DNA of 26,051 nucleotides from Clostridiales bacterium UBA1752. Lineage in GTDB: Bacteria; Bacillota; Clostridia; Oscillospirales; CAG-382. The DNA is taken from contig DCHM01000047.1 of assembly GCA_002314835.1 (NCBI GenBank), forward strand, positions 1 to 26,051, given 5' to 3'. The position numbers and the translations under genes were made by a program. Below are positions 1 through 6,955 of this stretch, piece by piece. The first letter of the stretch is position 1. Every line of letters starts with the position of its first letter. A model generated the notes under the pieces. The model searched no databases and was not told the origin of the DNA. It worked only from the letters and a program-made list of their open reading frames with translations.

Positions 1-51
1 TTTGTCAACGGTACCGAAACGTATAAAGGCGTATTCTTTGTAGCCGAATAA
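1..51 (+). CDS. 3' end of an unidentified gene
   Basis: An open frame runs from the first base to a TAA at 49-51 and gives 16 residues ending in GVFFVAE. It is followed four bases later by a perfect terminator hairpin, which is what the end of a real gene looks like. Too little is left to name the product. The frame choice rests only on its position before the terminator. Confidence 0.5.
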   Translation, partial: FVNGTETYKGVFFVAE

Positions 52-55
52 CACT

Positions 56-87
56 AATAAAGCACTGCCTCACGGCAGTGCTTTATT
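56..87. terminator. Rho-independent terminator, perfect 14-bp stem
   Basis: The arms at 56-69 and 74-87 are exact reverse complements (14 bp), with a TCAC loop. The outer part of the stem is AATAAA/TTTATT, so T-rich sequence lies on the 3' side in either direction. It closes the upstream gene. Only 24 bases separate it from the next start codon, leaving little room for a new promoter. Confidence 0.85.
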
Positions 88-111
88 GAGAAAATACATT
101 CAGGAGTTAAT

Positions 112-1188
112 ATGTCACACAAGATAGGCGTACACGCCTGCATACACAACGCAAAGGAATTAAAAGATTACACAAAAGCAGTGGTTAAATATATGGCCCC
201 CAAAGGTGTCAATATGGCCATTATGGAAATAAACAACCGCCTGCAATTCAAGAGTTATCCACAGGTCTCTGACGGCGATATATCTCACGAGGATTTGAGA
301 GAAGCTTGCGATGCTCTCAGAGCAAACGGCGTAGAGCCTATACCGCTATACGCTTGCTACGGACATCAAGGCTGGTCGAGCAGAAACTCGTTGCTAAAGG
401 CGTTCCCCGAGTTTGACGAATCGCCGTGGCTAAAAGACGACGAGGATTTTATACCCAATTTCAAATGGGAAAGCGTACCTGCCAAAGACAGTCTCGGGCG
501 TTCCGTTTGCACCTACAATCCTGCGTGGTGCGGTAACGAGCCCAAAGTTTACGACGTAGTTTTGCCTCTGATTGACGAGATAATCGAAGCTTCTGGCTGC
601 AAAACCATCCACTTTGGCATGGATGAGATAATAATGATGGGAGAATGCGAGCGTTGCCGCCACTTGTCGCGCGCAGAGCTTTTCCGCAAAAATCTCGAAA
701 TACTGCAAACCCACTGTGCCGCAAAAAACGTGCGTTCAATGATTTGGGCAGACAGACTGTTAAACGCATTTTTGTGGTATCCGAGAATGCTGCCAGTACC
801 CGGCAAGCCGATGGCAGGCGACTATGACAGTCTGATGACTTGCGATTGCATAGACGATATTTCCAAAGACGTCATACTCTGCGACTGGCATTACGGTCTC
901 AGTCCCGAGCACTATACGGGTGAGCTGTTATCGCACGGGTTTACCGTTTTTCCTTCCTGTGCCGATTCACCCGTCGGTGCAGAATTACTGTGGCACAACG
1001 CATTGGAAGAAGCCGAAAAGCAAGGTTGCAAAGATCGTTTGCCCGGCATGATAATATGCTGTTGGACGGGCGGAGACAACGTGTTAAAGCCGTTTGAAAA
1101 CCCGTCAGACCCAACTACACCCGAAAGTATGCAACGCTTACCTGCAGTCCTTGACAAGGTTTGTGAAATGATGGACGAATACAAATAA
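112..1188 (+). CDS. GH20-like glycoside hydrolase (beta-hexosaminidase-type TIM barrel)
   Basis: This 358-residue protein is read as a stand-alone catalytic domain of the family 20 glycosidase type. The central sequence IHFGMDE (H167, G169, D171, E172) matches the GH20 H-x-G-x-D-E signature. In the family the Asp-Glu pair carries out substrate-assisted removal of N-acetylhexosamines. Other barrel-like segments are YGHQGWSS near residue 83 and SMIWADRLL after the catalytic strand. There is no signal peptide, so it probably acts in the cytosol on imported sugars or glycopeptides. A Cys pair in GECERC (178-182) just after the active site might bind metal. The start is supported by AGGAG at 102-106, five bases upstream. 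No promoter is visible between the preceding terminator and the ribosome site, so expression may depend on read-through. The true substrate cannot be read from the sequence. Confidence 0.75.
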   Translation: MSHKIGVHACIHNAKELKDYTKAVVKYMAPKGVNMAIMEINNRLQFKSYPQVSDGDISHEDLREACDALRANGVEPIPLYACYGHQGWSSRNSLLKAFPEFDESPWLKDDEDFIPNFKWESVPAKDSLGRSVCTYNPAWCGNEPKVYDVVLPLIDEIIEASGCKTIHFGMDEIIMMGECERCRHLSRAELFRKNLEILQTHCAAKNVRSMIWADRLLNAFLWYPRMLPVPGKPMAGDYDSLMTCDCIDDISKDVILCDWHYGLSPEHYTGELLSHGFTVFPSCADSPVGAELLWHNALEEAEKQGCKDRLPGMIICCWTGGDNVLKPFENPSDPTTPESMQRLPAVLDKVCEMMDEYK

Positions 1189-1191
1189 TAC

Positions 1192-1223
1192 AAAAAAGCA
1201 GAGGATAAAACCTCTGCTTTTTT
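1192..1223. terminator. Bidirectional terminator between GH20-like gene and ssrA
   Basis: A 13-bp perfect stem (1192-1204 with 1211-1223) closes an ATAAAA loop. A-run and T-run flanks give a U-tract in both directions. It sits four bases after the GH20-like stop codon and two bases from the mature 3' end of tmRNA, so it serves both convergent transcripts. Confidence 0.9.
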
Positions 1224-1224
1224 A

Positions 1225-1573
1225 TGGAGGCGAGGGGAATCGAACCCCTGTCCAAAAACCCATCCCCCGGACTTTCTACGAGCGTAGCTTATCTTTTGAT
1301 TTCCCATGAAATATCGCCGGTGAGCAGGCTATATACACAGTAGCTTCATTGATTCATGACCTGCTGCAAAGCTTAGGCAGATGCACGTTCACCGCTAAGT
1401 GACGCTGCGTTGTGAGCCGCGGTACTCTCACAGGCAACGGCCGCCTAAAAGTTAGGCAGCGTAAGCTAAATTATCGTTAGCGTTTAATTTAAAAGTTTGC
1501 ACATTTTATAGGAGTTATGCGCTCCTGCTCGCTTATCCGACATCAAAGTCCCTGTCGAAACCTTTACGCCCCC
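1225..1573 (-). ncRNA. ssrA: tmRNA (transfer-messenger RNA)
   Basis: Read on the minus strand, the RNA starts GGGGGCG and continues with the conserved GTTTCGACAGGG block. It ends with a T-arm (AGGGG, TTCGATT loop, CCCCT), acceptor strand CGCCTCC and discriminator A. The two acceptor strands pair over 7 bp with one G-U, which fixes the ends at 1573 and 1225. The next bases are TAA, so the CCA tail is not encoded and must be added by nucleotidyltransferase. The RNA rescues stalled ribosomes together with SmpB, whose gene ends just six bases upstream. No separate promoter fits in that gap, so the two are probably co-transcribed, or the promoter lies inside smpB. Confidence 0.95.
1452..1481 (-). 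other. tmRNA tag-peptide reading frame (ANDNLAYAA, stop)
   Basis: Inside ssrA, nine codons from GCT to GCC followed by TAA encode ANDNLAYAA. The start (AND-N) and hydrophobic Ala-Ala end match the known bacterial degradation-tag pattern, although most known tags end in LAA rather than YAA. The resume codon is inferred from this similarity. The frame stays open upstream of it. Confidence 0.8.
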
Positions 1574-1579
1574 GTTATA

Positions 1580-2032
1580 TCAATACTTCTCCGCTCGCTC
1601 CATCTCGCGCTCAGCCGTCTTTTTTGCGTCGGTCTCGCGCTTGTCATAGAGCTTTTTGCCCTTGCAGAGTCCGACCTCGACCTTAACCCACTTGCCGACA
1701 AAATACATCGACAGCGGAATAATCGAGTACCCCTGCCGCCCTACGAGCGAAAAGAGCCTGAGTATCTCGCGCTTGTGCATCAACAGCTTTCGCTCGCGCA
1801 ACGGTTCGCGGTTAAAGATATTGCCTTTTTCGTAAGGGCTGATATGCATACCGCAAGCGATGAGCTCGAGGTCCTCGACACGGCAATAGGCATCTTTGAG
1901 ATTGATGCGGCCGTTGCGTATTGATTTTACTTCGGTACCAAACAGCTCGATGCCTGCCTCAAAGGTTTCCTCGACAAAATAGTCGTGATAAGCCTTGCGG
2001 TTTTGCGCGACTAAATGCTTTTCTTTGGGCAT
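1580..2032 (-). CDS. smpB: SsrA-binding protein SmpB
   Basis: This 150-residue protein has the family hallmarks in order: NRKAYHDY (residues 11-18), FGTEVKSIR, the HISPYEKGN segment that contacts tmRNA, and a basic C-terminal tail with CKGKKLYDKRE. SmpB binds the tRNA-like domain of tmRNA and delivers it to stalled ribosomes. The start at MPKEKH is chosen because AAAGGAG lies eight bases upstream. An in-frame ATG 17 codons earlier has no ribosome site and falls upstream of the inferred transcription start. Length is normal for the family. It lies directly upstream of its RNA partner and has a good promoter of its own. Confidence 0.96.
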   Translation of the reverse strand: MPKEKHLVAQNRKAYHDYFVEETFEAGIELFGTEVKSIRNGRINLKDAYCRVEDLELIACGMHISPYEKGNIFNREPLRERKLLMHKREILRLFSLVGRQGYSIIPLSMYFVGKWVKVEVGLCKGKKLYDKRETDAKKTAEREMERAEKY

Positions 2033-2054
2033 GATATCAACTCCTTTCTGCTTG

Positions 2055-2083
2055 ATTATACTATATAAGCTATGAAAATGCAA
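2055..2083 (-). promoter_or_regulatory. Sigma-A promoter for smpB-ssrA
   Basis: On the minus strand, TTGCAT (2078-2083) and TATAAT (2055-2060) are separated by exactly 17 bases. The start point would be near 2048, which leaves a short leader containing the AAAGGAG of smpB. Confidence 0.8.
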
Positions 2084-2089
2084 GAATAA

Positions 2090-2794
2090 TCAATAGACAA
2101 ATTGCGCGCTGAAAGCAAGCTTTGACGATGTGGTATTGTTTATCAAAACATTAGCCGAGTTAGCGTCGCAACGCGTGTTAATCTCGAGCTTGTCACCGAG
2201 CCTGCATTCAGACGAGTAAATAAACGTAGCATTGCGCGGCGACTTTTGCATTTCTATGGGCAAAAAGTCTATGGCGATATCTGCATATCTGCTGTTATTG
2301 AGGTGATTGTTTTGGTCCAAATCAGACTCATACACAATCCTATCGCCTGCAAATGTCGCCCCCTCTGCGTCAATACGGCGCACAAAGCTGTAATCGGGCA
2401 TCAGCAACATATTTTCAAACGGCATATCTATAGTTGACGTCCTCTCGGGACGGCGCGTTTTGATATTCATCAGCGCCCACTCGCTATAGCCGCTGACGAC
2501 CGTTTTGCCGGATGCTGTAGCGTCAAAGCAGCGGGTAAAGATTACACCACCTACTCTTTCGCTCCAGCTACGCATAACAAAATCGCTGTCACACCTCGGC
2601 ATAGCCTTTATATCGTAATGTATCTTTGTGATAATAAATACCACGTCTTTTTGTAAAAGTGCGCTATACGTGGCTCCTATGCGGTCACAGTCCGCACGTG
2701 AAGCCGTCTCAAAGAATCTTTGAAACGCAGAGAGCCGCAGTTCACCGCTCGGATGAACCTGATAGCTCTGAACGTGACAATCAATGCCGGTCAT
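2090..2794 (-). CDS. Acyl-ACP thioesterase (FatA/FatB-like double hotdog)
   Basis: This 234-residue protein has the layout of bacterial acyl-ACP thioesterases, which release fatty acids from acyl carrier protein in the cytosol. The N-terminal hotdog has the HPSGELRLSAFQRFFE segment. The second hotdog begins near residue 136 and holds DLDQNNHLNN, where D160, N162 and H164 match the conserved D-x-N-x-H catalytic motif. Length is typical of the bacterial members. The start codon lies inside the upstream recombinase gene, a 14-base overlap, with GAAGGA as ribosome site, so the two are translationally coupled. Functional coupling to the recombinase is not expected. Acyl chain preference cannot be read. 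Confidence 0.85.
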   Translation of the reverse strand: MTGIDCHVQSYQVHPSGELRLSAFQRFFETASRADCDRIGATYSALLQKDVVFIITKIHYDIKAMPRCDSDFVMRSWSERVGGVIFTRCFDATASGKTVVSGYSEWALMNIKTRRPERTSTIDMPFENMLLMPDYSFVRRIDAEGATFAGDRIVYESDLDQNNHLNNSRYADIAIDFLPIEMQKSPRNATFIYSSECRLGDKLEINTRCDANSANVLINNTTSSKLAFSAQFVY

Positions 2795-3791
2795 TATTTT
2801 CCTTCTTTCCTGATTTTAAGGCAGACAAAGGATTGGCAGCCATAGCCTCCTCCATCTGCATATTGCTGACGTGAGTGTAAATCTGGGTCGTATTAAGCTG
2901 CTCGTGTCCCAAAATATCCTTGAGAACTCGTACGTCAACACCGCCCTCCTGATACATGAGTGTGGCGGCAGTATGCCTCAGCTTGTGGCACGAAAATCCT
3001 CTGCCGCCGAGGCCTGCCAAGTCGAGTTGACGTTCTACCATTTTTTGCACGGTATTACGGCTGATGCGCTTGCCTCGCTCGGACAAAAACAGTGCGTTTT
3101 TGTCGATAATGGGAGTATTGGAGTGTCTGCCGAGCTTTTGTCTGACGTCTATATACTGTTGTATGGCGGTTTTGCAAGCGTCGTTGAGATATATAACGCG
3201 CGTCTTATTGCCCTTGCCTGTGACGCGCATAGAACGTAGCTCCGAGTCTATGTCGGGCAGGTTAATGCCGCAAAGCTCGGCAAGACGGATGCCGCAGTTT
3301 AAAAATACCGTCAAAATACAATAGTCGCGGTAATAGTTTGGGCTTGCAACGTCAACACTCTGCAAAAGTCTGAGGCTCTCGTCGAGAGTCAAAAACTTAG
3401 GCGGTGCGTTTTTTATCTTTGGGCTATCAATATCCTTAGTCGGGTCGTCAACGAGCTTGTGAGACTTTTTGGTATGGTATCTGTAAAACGCTCTGATAGC
3501 AGAGAGCCTGCGGGCACGGGTTTTGGACTCGTTGCCGCGGACTTCGGAGAGATAAAGCAGATAGTCGTAAATCTCAACGGGCGTAATGCTCGCGCAAATC
3601 TCGTAGGACAGCGAACCGATATCAGTCGCCTCTATTTCGTCATAAGGCTTTTTATCTCTCGTAGCAAAAACGTATCTGAAAAACAGCGAAACGTCAAGGC
3701 AATATTCACTGACCGTGAGCGCAGAACACCCTTGGATAGTGCGCTTGTAGCTCGCAAAGGTCATTATCGGTTCGGGATAGTTATGCGCCAT
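2781..3791 (-). CDS. Tyrosine recombinase of the XerC/XerD type
   Basis: This 336-residue site-specific recombinase has an N-terminal SAM-like core-binding domain (about 10-110) and a C-terminal catalytic domain (about 130-315). All active-site residues are visible: R169 in GIRLAEL, K193 in TGKGNK, H269 and R272 in CHKLRH, H296 in LGHEQ, and the nucleophile Y305 in TTQIYTHV. Length and the LGHxxxxTTQIYTHV ending resemble chromosome-dimer resolvases more than phage integrases. It is slightly longer at both ends than typical XerC/D (about 300 residues). The start is supported by AAGGAGG eight bases upstream. No attachment sites, excisionase or cargo genes are nearby. Which Xer paralogue it is cannot be decided here. 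Confidence 0.88.
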   Translation of the reverse strand: MAHNYPEPIMTFASYKRTIQGCSALTVSEYCLDVSLFFRYVFATRDKKPYDEIEATDIGSLSYEICASITPVEIYDYLLYLSEVRGNESKTRARRLSAIRAFYRYHTKKSHKLVDDPTKDIDSPKIKNAPPKFLTLDESLRLLQSVDVASPNYYRDYCILTVFLNCGIRLAELCGINLPDIDSELRSMRVTGKGNKTRVIYLNDACKTAIQQYIDVRQKLGRHSNTPIIDKNALFLSERGKRISRNTVQKMVERQLDLAGLGGRGFSCHKLRHTAATLMYQEGGVDVRVLKDILGHEQLNTTQIYTHVSNMQMEEAMAANPLSALKSGKKENNDRH

Positions 3792-3815
3792 TAGTTTCGC
3801 CTCCTTTTTAGTTAT

Positions 3816-3844
3816 ATTATACTATTATTCAGAGTAAAAAACAA
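3816..3844 (-). promoter_or_regulatory. Promoter for the recombinase-thioesterase operon
   Basis: Minus-strand TTGTTT (3839-3844) and TATAAT (3816-3821) are 17 bases apart, just upstream of the AAGGAGG of the recombinase gene. Confidence 0.65.
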
Positions 3845-3852
3845 TAGCTATA

Positions 3853-3879
3853 TTGACATCGGGGCAAATAAATGATAAT
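3853..3879 (+). promoter_or_regulatory. Possible promoter for the CBM9-like gene
   Basis: A consensus TTGACA (3853-3858) is followed by GATAAT (3874-3879) after only 15 bases. The -35 is perfect but the spacing is short, so strength is uncertain. It lies back to back with the recombinase promoter. Confidence 0.4.
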
Positions 3880-3904
3880 CTGTCTGTTGAAAGGAGTATC
3901 AATT

Positions 3905-4498
3905 ATGCAATATATAGTACAAACCAAAGAAAAGATTACTTTTTGCCGCGTACCAAAGGCAGAAATCTCCACCTACAAGTGGGGCGACGGCTACGCACCG
4001 ACGGCTTATGCACAGCTGATATACGTCAAGGATAAAGGCTTTGCCCTCAAAATGACCTGCAAGGAAGCAAATCCCAAGGCGGTATTTACCAATTACGGCG
4101 ATAGTGTATGCAGGGACAGCTGCCTCGAATTTTTTGTCAGCTTTAACAACAAGTCTAACCTGTATATGAATTTTGAAATGAACAGTGCAGGCGCACTGCT
4201 CTCCGCCGTCCGCACCGACCGCAAAAACAAGACTCCGATAGACCAAAAGACTGCAGTCCCCACCGTCAAGCCGAGCAAAACAAAAGACGAATGGAGCGTC
4301 GAAACGTTTTTTAGCCTCGAAATGATAAATGACCTCTTTGGCGAGGTTAAATTTGAGAGCGGTTACGCGTTCAAAGGCAACTTTTACAAATGCGGTGACG
4401 ATACCGAGCATCCGCACTACGGTATGTGGTCGCCCGTCGAGCTCGACCATGCAGACTTTCATCAGCCGTCATTCTTTGGCGATTTGATAATACAATAA
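3905..4498 (+). CDS. Carbohydrate-binding family 9-like (CBM9/DOMON-like) protein
   Basis: This 197-residue protein resembles the beta-sandwich CBM9-like module found alone or at the ends of glycosidases. Typical segments are APTAYAQLIYVKDKGFALKM, then VCRDSCLEFFVSF (the region after a conserved D-S), NLYMNFEMNSAGALL, and a C-terminal segment ending MWSPVELDHADFHQPSFFG. The start is set by AAGGAG nine bases upstream. An earlier in-frame ATG 11 codons upstream overlaps the ribosome site. There is no signal peptide or membrane segment, so it would stay in the cytosol, unlike the secreted CBMs of polysaccharide-degrading enzymes. It stands alone between a promoter region and a terminator. Ligand and role are unknown. 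Confidence 0.75.
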   Translation: MQYIVQTKEKITFCRVPKAEISTYKWGDGYAPTAYAQLIYVKDKGFALKMTCKEANPKAVFTNYGDSVCRDSCLEFFVSFNNKSNLYMNFEMNSAGALLSAVRTDRKNKTPIDQKTAVPTVKPSKTKDEWSVETFFSLEMINDLFGEVKFESGYAFKGNFYKCGDDTEHPHYGMWSPVELDHADFHQPSFFGDLIIQ

Positions 4499-4504
4499 TC
4501 AAAA

Positions 4505-4530
4505 AGGAGTAGCAAACGCTACTCCTCTTT
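4505..4530. terminator. Bidirectional terminator between CBM9-like and surface-protein genes
   Basis: A 9-bp stem (4505-4513 with 4518-4526) has loop AAAC. It is followed by CTTTT on the plus strand and by TTTTTG on the minus strand. It lies between two convergent genes. Confidence 0.8.
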
Positions 4531-4548
4531 TATGTTGTTAATCAGAGA

Positions 4549-6006
4549 TTACTTTTTCTTTTTAGCAACGATGATAACTACTACGACGATAACAACAACT
4601 GCAACGCCGATAGCTATCCATGCCCAAACGGGGAAGCCTGCGGCAGGAGTATCAGCCTTGGATTCTTCAGCCTTGGAATCGGTGCCGGCCTTAGATTCGT
4701 CAGCAACCTTGGATTCGTCAGCGTCATCCTCGGACTCAGCTGCAGCCTTGGATTCTTCTGCTGCTTTGGAAGCGTCTTCTTCAGCCTTCTTGGATTCTTC
4801 AGCGGCTTTAGACTCTTCTGCAGCCTTGTCGGCATCATTCATCATGATGTCAATCTTAATCTTGCAAACGTAGTTGGGGCTGTACCAGATAACGTCGTTG
4901 ATGTCGTGGAGCTCGAGGTTTTGGTAGTCAAAGTTTTCAAAGCAAACGATGCGACCTTCTGTGAGAGTCTTTGCAACGGTAATAGCGTTGGTAACGTTAG
5001 CGTTGGTGTAGTTGGCATCGCCGCCGCCTGCAGAGGTGTAGTCGTTGCCATAGTTGCCTGCCCAAACAAAGCCGCCCTCGGGAATGTCGAGAGGAGTGCC
5101 GGAGCCGTCGGCAGTACCGTCGGAGATAGCAACTACCTTATACATACCTGCCTGATCGGCAACGGGAGCAAACGCAACGTTGAGCCACCAAGCGCAGCCT
5201 TCGTATGCTTCGGTAAAGAGAGTGCCGGAGCCTTCGTTGGTGTTAGCATTCTTGTGGCAGATAAAGAAATTATTGGAGGATTTGAGAGAGTAGCCAAAGC
5301 CTTCGTAATCGGGAGCGGCCTGGATAAACTCGGTAACCTCTTCCTCAGAGACATCAGACTCTTCGTCCTCGTCCTCATAGTCGAGCTTGAGGCCTGCGGA
5401 AAGCTCGGTAAAGCCCATCCATTCGAGCATTACTTTGCTGGTAGCGTAGCCGGAAGGACCAAAGTCCATGGATACCATGATAGCTTTGCAGTTAACGATT
5501 TCGTTAAGGTAAACGTATTCGTCAAAGATGCCTGCGGTTGCGGCATAATCTGCAGCGGTGTTTTCGAGCTCAAATTCGCCGATTTCAGAGAAGCCTTCGC
5601 CGTCGTCGGAATAAGAGATTGTGACCTTCTTATCCATAGGAGAAGCTATCATTGCGTTATAGTAATGATAGAAAGTGATGTTGACGGTATCAACAGCCGT
5701 GACCTCTGCAAAATTGATAACGAGATTGCAGGTGTCGATGACGTCGGGAGTCTCGCACTCTACGTTTTGAATAAGTACGATGCCGGTCTTGTTGAAGTCC
5801 TGAACACCATCATACTCAAAGTGTTTGTTGCCGTCGCAGAGAACGTCGAGGTTAGCGCCGGAACGAACCTTAACGGAACCGTCGTCGCATTTAAGCGAGA
5901 TGGAAGCTGCGGGGGTAACTTCGGCAGCGGTGTTTACGGCGAATATCGAAGCTGCGATCGATATTACCATGCAAATAGCAAGTAAGATGCCTAATGATTT
6001 TTTCAT
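4549..6006 (-). CDS. Exported surface protein with discoidin-like N-terminus, EESK-rich stalk and C-terminal membrane anchor
   Basis: This 485-residue protein begins with a signal peptide (MKKS, hydrophobic core to about residue 25, cleavage likely near NTAA). Residues about 35-205 look like an F5/8 type C (discoidin) beta-sandwich, ending in a segment MLEWMGFTEL that commonly closes such folds. A second domain of unknown type covers about 225-385. Residues 391-456 are a low-complexity stalk of repeated EESKA, DESKA and SKAEE units. The last 29 residues form a hydrophobic helix followed by KKKK, a stop-transfer anchor with no LPXTG sorting motif. The layout implies a protein held on the outer face of the membrane and spanning the wall. 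The start has AAGGAG and its own strong promoter. Function is not recognised; glycan or surface adhesion is an inference. Confidence 0.8.
   Translation of the reverse strand: MKKSLGILLAICMVISIAASIFAVNTAAEVTPAASISLKCDDGSVKVRSGANLDVLCDGNKHFEYDGVQDFNKTGIVLIQNVECETPDVIDTCNLVINFAEVTAVDTVNITFYHYYNAMIASPMDKKVTISYSDDGEGFSEIGEFELENTAADYAATAGIFDEYVYLNEIVNCKAIMVSMDFGPSGYATSKVMLEWMGFTELSAGLKLDYEDEDEESDVSEEEVTEFIQAAPDYEGFGYSLKSSNNFFICHKNANTNEGSGTLFTEAYEGCAWWLNVAFAPVADQAGMYKVVAISDGTADGSGTPLDIPEGGFVWAGNYGNDYTSAGGGDANYTNANVTNAITVAKTLTEGRIVCFENFDYQNLELHDINDVIWYSPNYVCKIKIDIMMNDADKAAEESKAAEESKKAEEDASKAAEESKAAAESEDDADESKVADESKAGTDSKAEESKADTPAAGFPVWAWIAIGVAVVVIVVVVIIVAKKKK
4654..4836 (-). repeat. EESK-type low-complexity repeat region in the surface protein
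   Basis: The DNA repeats short GCAGCGGAAGAATCTAAA-like units encoding A-E-E-S-K variants. At least seven imperfect ESK/DSK copies occur in about 60 residues. Charged, Ser-rich repeats of this kind typically form extended wall-spanning stalks. Confidence 0.7.
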
Positions 6007-6037
6007 AATAACTCCTTTTTATTTTATTTGCACAAAA

Positions 6038-6066
6038 ATAATAACACACAAAACCGAGTTTGTCAA
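6038..6066 (-). promoter_or_regulatory. Strong sigma-A promoter for the surface-protein gene
   Basis: Minus-strand TTGACA (6061-6066) and TATTAT (6038-6043) are 17 bases apart, between this gene and the stop codon of the upstream methyltransferase-like gene. Confidence 0.85.
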
Positions 6067-6070
6067 GGAT

Positions 6071-6955
6071 TTAACATAAATCTCCGCTGATATATAGGTC
6101 TAAAGTGCCTTTTAGCCAATAAATAAACTCAGTACCGCTGCACAGGTGCTCAAAACCGCGCATTTTTTGGTAAAGTTCAACTCCGTCTGACGGGTCGTGC
6201 CATATATCGGTAAAAACCACGTCGTAGTTTTTGCAGGGCATTATATGCTCGGCATAGTCAAAAGCGTCTGCATGTATAACCTCTATTTTTTGTCTGCAGC
6301 AGAGCTGAGGCTCTATGACGTCACGATAGAGCTTGATGACGTCCTCGTCTTTTTCGACGACGGTAACTGACATCACCTCGGGCTTTAGCGCCGCCATATA
6401 TGCAAAATATGCGAGGCCGAGACCGTAAGTCAATACCTTGCCGTGTGAGGCGTCAAGCGCAGGCTGAGTGGTGATGGTTTCGTTGGGCATGAGCGTCATC
6501 CACTCTCTGCCGCCCTGCAAAACTGCAGGGAAATCAAAATCGCTGTCAAAATAGCCTATCTGCGGTAAGATGCGGCCACTTTGCAATTTAACGGGGTCGT
6601 TGCAGACAAAGCACTCCCCTGCTTTTAGTCTCTCAGTCTTTAGCTCCCAGTCTCCGACGACGCTCTCTGTGATTTTGACGTCGGTGTAATATCTGTTGAG
6701 AGCATATTCGTCCGCCTTCATAGCGTGGAGCATAGGCACAAAGTACTGTCTAAACAGCATCTTGTGATATTGGTCATCAGTAATATCAAGGCAACAATAT
6801 GACGCGAGAAGCTGTGCAAAGGCGTACGTTTCGTCGATATTATAGTCGTTTGCTATCTGCCGCGCGTCTGACAGAGATACCGCGTCGGGTTGCAGGTTGA
6901 GAAACAAGCTCATAAGCTTAAAGACGCAGAGGTTATCCTGCTTAATATCAGTCAT
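6071..6955 (-). CDS. Class I SAM-dependent methyltransferase-like protein (spermidine-synthase-like fold)
   Basis: This 294-residue cytosolic protein has a helical N-terminal part (about 1-125) and a Rossmann-like domain from about 170. Motif I reads KVLTYGLGLAYFAYMA (173-188). An acidic residue follows the second strand (E201 in VVEKD), HADAFD (229-233) fits the SAM adenine-binding position, and FTDIWHD (248-254) follows strand 4. The spacing resembles the spermidine-synthase-like branch of methyltransferases. The glycine pattern YGLGLAYF is less Gly-rich than classical GxGxG, so cofactor binding is probable but not certain. The start codon directly follows the stop of the upstream CYTH gene (TAAATG), with GAGGAGG as ribosome site, so the two form an operon. 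Substrate unknown. Confidence 0.65.
   Translation of the reverse strand: MTDIKQDNLCVFKLMSLFLNLQPDAVSLSDARQIANDYNIDETYAFAQLLASYCCLDITDDQYHKMLFRQYFVPMLHAMKADEYALNRYYTDVKITESVVGDWELKTERLKAGECFVCNDPVKLQSGRILPQIGYFDSDFDFPAVLQGGREWMTLMPNETITTQPALDASHGKVLTYGLGLAYFAYMAALKPEVMSVTVVEKDEDVIKLYRDVIEPQLCCRQKIEVIHADAFDYAEHIMPCKNYDVVFTDIWHDPSDGVELYQKMRGFEHLCSGTEFIYWLKGTLDLYISGDLC

Noticed and set aside
1517..1924. A 135-codon plus-strand frame over smpB and the 5' end of ssrA
   Set aside because: It is antisense to two certain genes and has no translation signals.
2781..3791. Tyrosine recombinase as a sign of an integrated mobile element
   Set aside because: No direct repeats, tRNA attachment site, excisionase or phage genes are near it, and ssrA, a common integration target, has an intact 3' end with no element beside it.
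4654..4836. Short repeats considered as a CRISPR-like or DNA repeat array
   Set aside because: The repeats stay in frame, vary in length and encode an EESK stalk; there are no uniform spacers.
4906..5985. A 359-codon open frame on the plus strand
   Set aside because: It lies wholly opposite the surface-protein gene, has no ribosome site or promoter, and encodes a composition typical of a shadow frame.
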